The notes under the pieces were generated by a model, which did no database searches, was not told the DNA's origin, and saw only the letters and a list, made by a program, of their open reading frames with translations. Positions 49,001-58,588 of a stretch of DNA of 64,000 nt are shown one piece after another; the stretch's first letter is position 1, and the number at the start of each line of letters is the position of its first letter. Location: the NCBI RefSeq assembly GCF_949628265.1, contig NC_088787.1, positions 12,080,501-12,144,500 of the forward strand. Reading direction: 5' to 3'. Source of the stretch: Cloeon dipterum (lineage: Eukaryota > Arthropoda > Insecta > Ephemeroptera > Baetidae). The translations under genes were made by a program, and so were the position numbers.

Positions 49001-49653
49001 ATCGTCTAATCTGATCTCAAGAATTATCTGAGCTATTTTGATTTTCTTGAAATTTAACCCCAACTCAAAATCACCCTTTTTGGCCTCTGACCCTTGTATC
49101 TAAAAAAACTTACAACCTGAAAATTTACAGGACCCGACGACAGCATGATTTTCCAGAAAAAACAGCCCTTAATTTTACCGTCAACCTTGGTTATTTCGGC
49201 ACCTCTGTATCCCCCCAACATACTAAAATAAAGAAAAAGAAATTGTAACAAATAAATTTTAAATTTATAGCAATAAAATCCAATATTTTGTTTTTAGACA
49301 TTTTCGTTTCTGTATTCTTGCATCAAGGTCTCAATAAGTACCAAAAATAATTTTGAATAAAACACTTCTGGTTGGAAATCTCGTCTAGAATGCTAATACC
49401 TCAAAATCATTGGGGACCCAGTTCAATGAAAGAACTTAATTATGGGATAAACACGAACCATTTCAAAGTGATTTGGGCACTTGGAAGACATTTTAAACGT
49501 TTTTCATGCTCATTTGATGATCCATTGACCAAAACGAGTCAAAATCTTGTAAATATCCACAGTCCTAACGAAAATGAACGCTTTTTTGATCTCACCTAAT
49601 GCTGCCGCCGATATAATCAGGGCGAAGAGGCAACCCAAGAGTGCCCGACTCAT
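46072..49653 (-). CDS. Secreted EndoU-family (XendoU-like) endoribonuclease
   Basis: Poly(U)-type endoribonuclease of the EndoU fold. Minus-strand exons: 49596-49653, 49114-49202, 47256-47737, 46663-46859, 46361-46599, 46072-46305; 432 aa. MSRALLGCLFALIISAAALG is a signal peptide, so the enzyme is probably secreted. Residues about 50-209 are a low-complexity Ala/Pro/Gln/Ser linker with a repeated PFSYAQAAR.PSGTT unit. The catalytic domain follows: SSAFEHVF (His313), SGFHNWLYF (His328), NNVTKPVGSMF (Lys371), spaced as the catalytic His-His-Lys of Xenopus XendoU, and it ends YIGSAYPEI. The acceptors at 49203 and 47738 were chosen by phase and are the least certain joints. Confidence 0.86.
46960..47165. 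mobile_element. MITE, GAGGTCT family, copy B
   Basis: GAGGTCTCA... to ...TGAGACCTC flanked by TA, 206 bp, inside the EndoU intron. It matches copy A at 13451-13751 over its whole length, with internal deletions. Confidence 0.85.
48740..49015. repeat. Dispersed repeat (family with 6640-6810 and 1-60)
   Basis: TGGCCGTTCCAACAGTGTCCAGGTCTTGCAAATCGAACC...CAGAGCCCGTCAGGCGTCGTTTAAG, then TACCCTAACACCAGGGTTTGATTTCTTATCTGTTCT, matches the copy in the SLC25A46 intron. It also contains an inverted pair, GGAAGCCACCAGGATCG...CCCTGATGGCTTCC. Confidence 0.75.
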
Positions 49654-49771
49654 TTTGGCAAGCTGCAGCACACTAATCGTGAGTATATTTCTTGTTTTGC
49701 TGACAACAAGGCCAGAGGGCACTTCTTGTCCCCACCCTCGTCGCCTCAGATGAGTGAAAGCCAGAGTAGTG

Positions 49772-49779
49772 TTTATATA
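49772..49779 (-). promoter_or_regulatory. TATA box of the EndoU gene
   Basis: TATATAAA on the minus strand, about 120 bases before the ATG, in a suitable place for a core promoter. Confidence 0.55.
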
Positions 49780-50582
49780 GAAAAAATAACAAACGGCAGT
49801 GGTGGGGGGTGAAATGAAACTCACATGTGGGCCATTTTAACAATATTATCTATTAACAGCGATCATACAAGATTCATACTACATAAATTTGGTATCTGAC
49901 CTCTGGTTGAAAGAAAAGAACGCAAAGAGTGGAATCAGGATGAGACATGACTCGAATTATTCAAAGATACTTTGTCGAGGAATTAAAAAGAAAAGAAGGG
50001 GGCGGATGCTATCCTGGAAGCGAACGGTCGATTTCCCTTGATCGAAGAAGACGAAATGATAAAGACTTTTGGAAGATGTCTCACACAATCACGCACTCGA
50101 ATCATTGCAATTGTTTGGAATACTACACGGGGGATAGAGTACTTCTTACTTTGGCCACTAATTAGAAAAATAAAACGAGAATATTGCTCTGTCAAAGGGG
50201 CTCACAAGACCAACCAAAGAATTAAGCCTAAATCATGGTCAACATGGCCTACAAATGCACCAAGTAAGGATTTTCTGTTTCTGCGAACTCGACAAATCTT
50301 TGTGTGTGTGTGAGAATTCAACAAACTGCTGGAGCCCTGGATAGCAAAACTTGAGTGAAAAACAATTGCAATGAAGGAATATTATTTTTTACTTCAATCG
50401 ACTTGTCCAATACAAAATGATGAGTGTTGAAGAGTCGGGGCCCTAGGCCGGAGCGGCTGGTCGGCGGCCGACCGGTCCAGCGTAGGGCCCCGCCACAGAT
50501 GGAAACGAGAAGGGAAGGTAAGCTTGCCAGGTCGTTGCTGCGTTCGTCCGCGCCTCAGTGCCGGACGAGAGCTGCTCACGCT
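49780..50582. other. Intergenic DNA between the EndoU promoter and LSM12
   Basis: The two minus-strand genes follow each other here. The right-hand part is LSM12 3' flank, GC-rich near 50430-50580. No further exon can be supported. Confidence 0.5.
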
Positions 50583-53576
50583 TTACTGCTTGGCCGGCGG
50601 GGTCGGTGTCGCCGACGCGGTGCCACTCAAGTTTCCCGCAGCCGCCGGCGTGTTGGCGTTCGCTGACTGCAGCTGCAGGTCTTTGTAATACTTGTCCACC
50701 TGCAACACCAGTGCACAAAATTATTTGTCTTAGTTGCAATCATGTTAACAAAATAAATAAGCACTGCTGACACTAGAGCAGATTCCAACACAGGAAATGG
50801 AAACAGGAATTCCTACATTTTCCTGAAATTCCGGCAGGACAAAACAGCAATTTTATTTCAAAGCAATTTCAATCTTAAGCTATATATATATATATATATA
50901 TATATATTATCTTTCAAATCAGAAAAAATTGGACTGGATATAATTACATTTTACAACGGTTTTTAATGGGCCTGAATGCTTGGCCTCAATCATGTCCACG
51001 TCCAAAATTTTCCTGAAAAATCTCATTTTAAAATCATAACCCTAGTATAGCAGCTACTAATTGCTAAGACCATTTTTGTAATGTAGTATTGAATTAGAAT
51101 AAAATAAAACTAGGAAAACACAGGAATAAAGCTGACAATAAAATCTACAGGGGGTTGCAAAAACCTGACTTCCACTTTTAATTAAGTTTCATAATTTAAA
51201 CCGATAACTAGCAGACATTTTATGCACTTGAGTGTTGAGTTGATAGAACATTGTGGCAAAATTAAGTCCAGCGGAAGAGCATTTTAAAATATAATCTCTA
51301 ATTGACAGTTTTCTTGGCAATATAAGAGCACAAATTTTTGTCCGACTATTTGAATTTTTAGCATATTGTGTCCGAAATTACTTGTTGGATGTATTAAGCT
51401 GTTGTTTGATAAATAAAAAAATCAGATTTTTTTTTAATCAGATATTTTTAATTCGGTTTAGTGGTAAAAAAGTGGATTTTTTCTATTTTAACCAGTTTCT
51501 TGGTAGCAACGTTTCACCTTAGTTTTCAATAAATTTCCAATTATTTGCTCATGAACTCGACTTGAAAAATTGTCTGAGAGAAATTTTGGAGAAATTGAGG
51601 CAGTTTAATAATGACAATTTAAAAGAAAAATCTGCACAGTGGAGGATATTTTGACCACCCCAACCGCTAATTTTATCTTTACAATGGGGAAAAACGGAAA
51701 AAATAATTTCTTGCTCAAGAAATTGGTAAAAATTGAGTGGTTAAAAACCAGCAGTGAAAAAACCGGGTGGTAAGCAAATGCAACCCCTTGTACAGGAGTT
51801 TGTTCTATAATTTGCAACAGTAAAAAACGACATGACTAGAGTTAAAATTCAATTTTTCAAATTTTCTTCAAAATTTACAGTGCTTGGCCACATTTTCTTG
51901 GCAGATTTGGATTCCTCTCGTTGAGATGTTTCCAACATTGTGTGAAAACATTTACAGGGAAACTTTTTTTGTGAAATGAAATAGGATTTCAAATAAGGAA
52001 ACAGTCCTCACCATTTGAAAAGCATGCTAACTTAGCAGCCACGTATCTAAAAAAAATACGCTGCTACTTATAGTTAGGTCAATTTAGGTTTCAACTGAGT
52101 CCACAAGGGATGAGTTTGTGTATTGGAAACAAGGATTTTGCAGTAATCCCCAATTTTAATAAATGGTACAATATACAAAAGGATTAAACTCTGAATTAAT
52201 ATCCGATTGCAAATTTTGGGCTGGGGGTTCACGTAAACATTACAAAAGTAACACATTTGAGGCAAAAAATCTATTCTCAAGCGGTTCCCTTTTAAGTTGA
52301 GCTTTGGTTGAAGAAAATCTTAAAAAATTTGAACTTATAACTAAGTTTTCATTTTAATTATTATATTATTAGTGCAGGAGCCACCGTTCCCCCTCTTATC
52401 ACCTGTCCTACTCGACCCCTCTGTGCGCTAGCGAGCGGGGGGTCAAGTCCCGGACAGGCCCCCCAACCCCATGCTCGCTAGTGCACAGAGGGGTCGAGTT
52501 GGACAGGTGATAAGAGGGTGAAAGGTGGCTCCTGCATTAGTTTTTGGCCCCGTCAAAAACCCTCCCTTTAAATTAGTATGTCATTACCATCTTTTTGACG
52601 TGGCTCACAGCTCTTGACTCAGTGTGGGTTAAGGGAGCGCCTCCTCGGGAGTCCTCATTGTGTACTCTGACGTCCTGCACTCGGTAGGGAGGGCAAACAC
52701 GGACTTGTTTCATGACGATAATATCTGCATTCGACCACGTGACTTCATGATGCATGCTACAGAGGCCGGGTTTTAATTAAAGCACCCTTTCCTGCGATTT
52801 CATCATCTCACGTTTTGGATATATTTAGGAAAAGGTTCTGTCCCTCGGGCGAGACTCCCGCCTTTAGTGCCGAGATCACCCGACGCTTCTCCTCAACCTG
52901 ATTCCGCGCTCTGGTGCTGATCTGCCAGCCAAACAAAATTTTATTAAAAGTTTATATACCATATTATGAAAATCATCCAAGGCATACTTTGAACAAATTT
53001 AAGGGCTGCGGGGATTCTGAGCTGGACGTGGCGTCTTTCTTTTCTTTGATATCACTGACCCTGGCGAGGTTGATCATGTGGATGTCGTTCAGCTTCGCCT
53101 GGCCATTGGAAGCAGAGCTTTCTGGTTCAGAGTTAAGGAAAACACCCAACTGGGACAGGAAAATGGTAAAAATGGCTAAACAATTTGACAATAACAAATC
53201 ATGTCGGTGACCTCAGTCCGATGCGCGAGTTGCAAAACGCGCCGGCAATGGTGAAAAAGGTTTGTCGGCACCGAATCTGACAGAGTGGCGGCTTAGGCGA
53301 CGCGAAAGCACGGATTCGTGACAAGCAGCGCGAAATCGGCGAAAAAGCACGCGTGAAAAGGGGCCGACATGGAGGACGCATTGCCAGGCGGGTCGCGACT
53401 TTGCGACCGGTTTGCGGACAAGGTCACATGAGGTGGTCACTTTTGTCAAGGATACTAAGAACTAACATCTTGGTCTGCTGGTCGAAGGCCAAAACTTCGC
53501 CCTCCAGCTCTTTGTTTAGGCATGTAACGCACGAAACTATGCTTCCTATGGTAAAACACTCGCTGACTTGAGCCAT
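50583..53576 (-). CDS. LSM12: LSM12, LSm-domain protein
   Basis: LSM12 binds RNA-regulatory partners such as ataxin-2 in animals and carries an LSm domain and an AD domain. Minus-strand exons: 53456-53576, 52988-53121, 52812-52921, 52588-52756, 50583-50699; 216 aa against 195 in human. LSm part: CFTIGSIVSCVTCLNKELEG, EVLAFDQQTKMLVLK, LNDIHMINLARVSDI. AD part: ALKAGVSPEGQNLF, SNADIIVMKQVRVCPPYRV, SHVKKMVDKYYKD. The C-terminal tail is Ala/Thr/Pro-rich (TASATPTPPAKQ). The last intron is 1.9 kb because of inserted repeats. The tail is longer than usual but in frame. Confidence 0.92.
51152..51786. mobile_element. MITE, GGGTTGCA family, copy C
   Basis: Runs from GGGTTGCAAAAACC to AAATGCAACCC inside the last LSM12 intron. 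Only about 51480-51786 matches copies A and B; the left 300 bases are unrelated and may be an insertion. TACAGG occurs next to both ends. Confidence 0.65.
51815..52145. repeat. Dispersed repeat, partner of 31530-31870
   Basis: Same family and orientation as the copy in the SLC5 intron, directly right of the GGGTTGCA MITE. Confidence 0.7.
52373..52536. mobile_element. Foldback MITE with TTAG duplication
   Basis: TGCAGGAGCCACC...CTCTTATCACCTGTCC..CTCGACCCCTCTGTGC.CTAGCGAGC is followed by its inverse, ending GGCTCCTGCA. The arms are about 65 bp. TTAG flanks both ends (52369-52372 and 52537-52540), a target-site duplication. It sits in the LSM12 intron. Confidence 0.9.
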
Positions 53577-54129
53577 CTTTAATCACTCACTCGAGTTAAC
53601 GACCGACGCGACATCTAGCAACTGCGGACTGTGAAAAGCAAACACGAAAGGAGCAATGCTGCGACGGTAGCGCCACGCCCGCCGGCCCACGCAGGCGTAA
53701 CAAGCGTTGTTTGTGTATGCAACCTGTGTAGCACACGTGTGTTGGCTTTGCAGTGGTTGCCAAAGTTCTAAGTCTAAGGCGCTTCCGTAAATGAAAAGAA
53801 GGAAAAGATAACAAAAAATTGACTTATCGCGATCGCAAAGAAAATTGCGCGTGGGAAGATCTCATTCAACTGTAGGATGGGAAATAATATTTTATTCGTA
53901 AATAATGTCTTAACTGAGGAACAACAATGTTGCCAAATTAAGTGATTGAAATTCGCATCATTTTCCTATTGTTTTGATTTTGAGAGAACCAAAGTTTATT
54001 TCCAAATTTTTATGTTTTACAGCCACAAAAAAATAAATAAATACCCATTTCATAAGCATTCAGCGAATTATACCGTCCTCGACGAAATTTCTGAGCACAC
54101 CAATCGATTCATGAAGGTCAAATTATAGG
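53577..54129. other. LSM12 promoter side and intergenic DNA
   Basis: Moderately GC-rich for about 200 bases before the LSM12 ATG, with no TATA box; then AT-rich and featureless. Confidence 0.45.
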
Positions 54130-54419
54130 TAAAGTGGATTTTTTTCCGACCAAAAAGTGCAGCGCGGCGTGCGTAGCACAAGTAGAACTTTTTTACCGCC
54201 AAAAATATGAACCTAAATGTGAGAAATGAGCATGCGTCAGAGCTGGCACACGCCAACCGCCGGCTGCTAGCGGCTGACGTGACGCTTCTCCTCGGCCACA
54301 CCCCAGCTCTGGTGCATGCGTAGTTCTCGCATAAAGGTTCATATTTTTGGCGGTAAAAAAGTTCTACTTGTGCTACGCACGTTGCGCTGGACCTTCTGGT
54401 CGGAAAAATATCCACTTAA
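54130..54419. mobile_element. Foldback MITE, AAGTGGAT family
   Basis: Arms of about 115 bp: AAGTGGATTTTTTTCCGACC...CGTAGCACAAGTAGAACTTT...ACCGCCAAAAATATGAACCT and its inverse ending in CCACTTAA. The loop (about 54250-54295) contains GCTGACGTGACGC. No coding sequence. Confidence 0.88.
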
Positions 54420-55295
54420 CTTAATTGGACCCTCAAGAATCGATTGGTGTTCTCAGTAACTTCGTCAAAGACGGTCTTTAAAGCTCTTCCTTTTCTTAAA
54501 ACATTAATGACACTAGATTTCAACATGCAGCTGGAATCAGTCATAAGATGACTTTTGTTTATACATATATATATTTTATCATTACAATCAGTCAGTTTTG
54601 ATTTTTTTATACGTCCACTTGCCTAAACACACACACTGACGAAACGCAATAAAATTTCTCGTTTTCGGTACAGATAAAAGAATAGATGACATCCATCTGA
54701 TAAAAGAGTTTCAACACTTGACAATGATATATAACACCAAGAATATCAATATCCAAATAGCGTCCCATTACTATAAAGTAAGTTTGCTTTTGTTATACAT
54801 TCAATATAGCATTTCACTTTTCCCCATTTTAAATGCAATTTCCTTGCACACGCCACACACGTGGTTTTAAAAACGCAACATTTAAGACCCTGTTTTGAAG
54901 TTTGATATTTTCGCACAAGACAATTGCAATTTTATTCACAGTTTCACATAGAACGTCTGTTAAATAATACTGTCTCTTATCTGGAAAGACGTCTGATTGA
55001 TCCCACCGCGGCCATTGCTTCTTTTAACGCGATGCAATGGACGGTACAGACCCCTCCAGAGATCAATCATTTTTATTTGCAGATGAGACAGTACTCACAC
55101 TGGATTTTTATAAGGTATAACATTGAGATCTTTTTCCAATTTAAAGAGTATTTCTAAATTATTAAAATGGTGAAATATATGTACGTTTATTCAAAGCTGA
55201 TACTATTGTTTAACCAAAACAAAGCTTTCATTCACTTAAAGAAAACATGGTTTAGAGCAGGAAAAATGACAAAGGGTCTAACAAAAGTTAAGGCA
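54420..55295. other. Intergenic DNA with a small inverted repeat
   Basis: AT-rich. A weaker inverted repeat, ACTGTCTCTTATCTG...GATTGATC against GATCAATC...CAGATGAGACAGT, lies at about 54968-55093. No gene is seen. Confidence 0.5.
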
Positions 55296-55650
55296 CTATA
55301 TATTCTCCGCTGCGATTTCAGACTCAATCCTGCCTGCTGATGTGCATTCTGCTTCTAGAATTATTTTTTAAGACGTGCTGAAAAACAAAATCAGTCCAGC
55401 CATTCGCCGCAGAAACGTGGGAAAAGATTTTTTTTAAAAAAAAATAGTGGTTTTCTCTATTCTACGGCGATTTGCTTAACCGATTTTGGTTTCCAGCACG
55501 TCAAAAGAAGCATATTAATAAGTGTAGAATGCACAAAGACATGATTGAGTCTGAAATCGCAGCCGAAGTTCCTTAAAATTAAATTTATTACGGAAGTATA
55601 CGGTGCCGCACCGCAATCTATTGACGCGGTTTCGAACATTAAAGGATTAT
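55295..55650. mobile_element. Foldback MITE, ATGGCGCCA family, copy 2
   Basis: GCTGCGATTTCAGACTCAATCCTGC...GATTGAGTCTGAAATCGCAGC is a clear inverted pair, and the centre has GCAGAAACGTGGGAAAAG against TTCTACGGCGATTTG. Same family as 42225-42660. Confidence 0.8.
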
Positions 55651-55734
55651 ACAACTGGTGTATGTTATTCTATTGTAAATTTCGTTGAGTGTGCTTGTCC
55701 TTCAACATTTCACCATATTAAAGAATTTTCCGAA

Positions 55735-56110
55735 TTTTGGGTCTAATAACCAGTTGCATATAAGGCCACAGTGTTCGAATAAGCTGCTGACAGATGGTGT
55801 CACCGTATACATTCGTAATAAATTTAATTTTAAGGCATTCCCGCTGCGATTTTAGGCTCAATCCTGCTACTGTGAATTCTTCACTTTATGTTTTCTTTTG
55901 ATGTGCTGAAAACCAAAATAGGTTAGGCCAAAATCGCCATAGAATAGAGAAAACCACTATTTTTTAAATATAAAATCTATTCCCACGTTTCTGTGGCAAA
56001 TGGATGGACTGATTCTGGTTTTAAGCGCGTCTGAAAAAATAATTCTAGAAGCAGAATGCACAGCAGCAGGATTGAGTCTGAAATCGCAGCGGAATAGTGC
56101 CTTTAAAAAT
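55735..56110. mobile_element. Foldback MITE, ATGGCGCCA family, copy 3
   Basis: CTGACAGATGGTGTCACCGTATAC at the left, then GCTGCGATTTTAGGCTCAATCCTGC, and the inverse GCAGGATTGAGTCTGAAATCGCAGC at the right. It lies next to copy 2 with only about 85 bases between. Confidence 0.8.
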
Positions 56111-56304
56111 GTGAATTCATTAGCTTAAACCCTTTTTTCTTCCCTGTGGATAAGCTTAAAGTAAAAACTAATAAAAAATATGCATCAAAAAAGATGAATA
56201 TTCACCGATGCAGCAATGCTGTGAGCGTTTTTTTCTGAATTTTATTTTGAACATACAGAGTTGCATTTTCGAAAAATATTGTTAAAAACACTTGAAAAAC
56301 TCAG

Positions 56305-56532
56305 TCAGTTGTAGGTGTCGCAGATCTGGTCTTGGTCGGGCTGACAGTGTCCGTTGCTGGGCTCGGCGCTGTTGGCCGACTGTTCGGCGATGTCCGAGAT
56401 GTTGCGTGGCGGATGCGCGAGGGCCGGCGGCCGCAGGTGGCCGCGGGTTTCGGCCAGCTCAAAGGTTACTCCGCCGCTACGGCTGCCTCCGGTTGAATCG
56501 CGAGTGAACCAGACCCGCGGGGCGCGCCCTCA
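56305..56532 (-). other. In-frame coding-like extension after the GPCR stop codon
   Basis: After AVTFQD-TGA the same frame runs 74 codons without a stop to TGA at 56305-56307. It reads GRAPRVWFTRDSTGGSRSGG at the start, then NISDIAEQSANSAEPSNGHC, and ends ICDTYN. Third positions are strongly G/C, as in the exon before, and GC content collapses right after the second stop. No GT...AG pair whose removal keeps the frame could be found. The extension is either translated by stop-codon readthrough or marks a recent nonsense change or base error. Confidence 0.6.
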
Positions 56533-58588
56533 ATCCTGGAAGGTGACCGCCGAGAGGGGCACCACCTCGGTCGAGCGCGGCATCCGCATCGACGACGGCA
56601 CCGGCCCCGCCAAGTAGTGCTGCGAGTTGGCGGCGCCGCTGCGCGACATGTTGAACCGGTGCGCCCGCGGCCGCCGCGACAGGCACCCGAACGTCCGCCG
56701 GAACTCCTTCCGGAAGTTGCCTGAAATCCATTGCCAGCGTTACTATGCGCAGTTTCAATTGCAAATATAGGGAGAGAAACAAATTTTCTAATAAAAATAA
56801 TATTTAAATATATAAACGCGATGTAGTGGAGCTGAAGAATTATTTAGAAAATGATTACTTTCTTAATCATTGTTCAATATTTAACTCACGGGATTGTTTT
56901 TTTTCGCGAAATGTAATATGGTTATAATTTATCTGATATGGTTAATATTTAAATATTTATTTATAATATATTAAATATTTAAATTCTAACTTCAAATTTG
57001 AGCTCTACTGGGTCAAAAACCTGTAGAATAAACACTCTATGATTGAGGACATTTTTTACTTGTTACACCCTTTCAAAATAAAACTTCCTTGTTTTAGTCT
57101 TTTTTCAGACTTTGGCAATGGCAGAGGCCTTTAATTGAGTCCTTTCAGAGTAACGCGGATTAGCGGACCGACGCGCATATGCGCCCTGCGTAGATCCACG
57201 TCCCTATCTTTTCCCATGTTTAATGAGTTTTCGTTAGCGGCTCTGTGTCAAAACCACACTGAAGCCATCCGCGTCTCAATTGGCGTGAAACGAAAGCGCA
57301 CGAGTTTATCTTCAACACGTAAGTCGAAACCATGACCGCAGGAAATAAAACAACCGAGAAATTCGCGTTCGAAAAGTGCCCGTTTTTGTCTAGGAAGAAA
57401 GCTACATCTGGAGCAGGCGACAGTAGAGAAACAAATTCAATTCAAATTCAAAATAATTTTTGTTCCATTAATCTGAAAAATGTACTGGTGCGATTTTGGA
57501 ATACGTCGAAACATCAATTTAAAACAGCCAAATTAATTCCATCATCTGCTTTTTCGCTGAGTATGAGCATATGTCTGTACTGTCGCCTGCTCCAGCTAAA
57601 GGGATACTTATATCTTTTCGAACGCGAATTTCTCGGTTGTTTCACTGCCTGCGGTCATGGTTTCGAATTATATCTTGTATAGATCAACTCGTGCGCTTTC
57701 GTTTACCACTAACGAAAACTCATTTAACATGGGAAAAAATAGGGACGTGGATCTGCGCAGGGCGAATGCACGGACTGACGGCTAATCCACGCGACTAATA
57801 ATAATACTATTTATTTGAACTTTTGGCATGTACACAAATTGACATAGTGTGGAGCAGCATCAAAACGCACCACCCAATTGCAAATATGGCAAATATACAC
57901 ACACAAAAATAATACACAATAATAATAATAATGACAGTCTGTCACGCCTCTTTTACAAAATTAAAGTTCTCATCAACACTATAGAAACGTTGCACGAACA
58001 CAAATTAATGCAAAATAACATAACATATAAGTTAAAAATTATCTGGGATGATAAATATTTAAATTCTAACTTCAAATTTGAGCTCTGTAGGGTCAGAGGC
58101 CTGTAGCAGGATGTCACCATACTCTATATATGATATGACATTTTTTTCTAATTTTATATACCTACTCCTACAAAATGCAATTTTCTATCTTTTAGTCATT
58201 TTTCAGAGTAAAACAATATGACAGGAGAAGCCTTTAAAGAAGATGCGCCTGGAGACTGGAGCGAGGCAGAGAGAGCCTGAAATGAAATTTGCATTATATC
58301 ATCCCAAGGCAATTGAGAACAGATTGCCCTCATTACATACATAAGCAGCGCGGTTTGATCTTTAGCGCCTAATCAAATTACTCGCAGTGAGGGAGTGTTT
58401 GCGAGAGGAGTGACACACGGCACGTCGTGTTAATTGGTTGCGTGCGGACGGACAAAATCGAGAGCACGTCCTCACCACTCATGAAGTTGTAGATGAGCGG
58501 GTTGACTGCGCTGTTGGCGTAGCACAGCCAGTGCGACACCATCGAGATAGCGGCCGTCACGTTGTTCTGAGGGATGCCCGTCGTGTAT
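56530..58588 (-). CDS. Peptide GPCR, allatotropin/orexin receptor-like (3' exons)
   Basis: Two minus-strand exons of a rhodopsin-family receptor at the plasma membrane: 58476-58588 and 56530-56720, joined in phase. The first gives extracellular loop 3 and TM7: YTTGIPQNNVTAAISMVSHW, LCYANSAVNPLIYNFMSG, with the NPxxY motif. The second starts GNFRKEFRRTFGC, helix 8. SHWL.YANSA.NP.IYNF.SG.FR..F is the pattern of orexin receptors and their insect counterparts, the allatotropin receptors. The first five to six membrane segments lie right of the window or were not found. The first stop is TGA at 56530-56532, but the frame continues (see next entry). Confidence 0.82.
56955..57135. repeat. Direct repeat, left copy (right copy 58040-58240)
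   Basis: ATATTTAAATTCTAACTTCAAATTTGAGCTCT, GGGTCA...CCTGTAG, TTTTAGTC.TTTTTCAGA and AG.CCTTTAA recur in the same order at 58045-58235. Confidence 0.85.
57149..57798. mobile_element. 650-bp foldback element between direct repeats
   Basis: Ends TAACGCGGATTAGC and GCTAATCCACGCGACTA are inverted. The arms continue with AGATCCACGTCCCTAT.TTTTCCCATGTT, AACGAAAGCGCACGAGTT, CGAAACCATGACCGCAGG, AACCGAGAAATTCGCGTTCG and GGAGCAGGCGACAGTA. The left arm has about 45 extra bases (57239-57283). No transposase. Confidence 0.9.
58040..58240. repeat. Direct repeat, right copy
   Basis: Counterpart of 56955-57135 on the other side of the foldback element. Confidence 0.85.

Larger units (their letters stand above)
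56721..58475 (-). other. GPCR intron with nested repeats
   Basis: Holds a direct duplication (56955-57135 and 58040-58240) and, between the copies, a long foldback (57149-57798). No exon is seen. Confidence 0.7.

Noticed and set aside
50948-51050. Open stretch KILDVDMIEAKHSGPLKTVV in the LSM12 intron as an exon
   Set aside because: The exons on either side already join in phase (SHVKKM to VDKYYKD) with the family sequence, and this stretch has no matching splice sites in the required phase.
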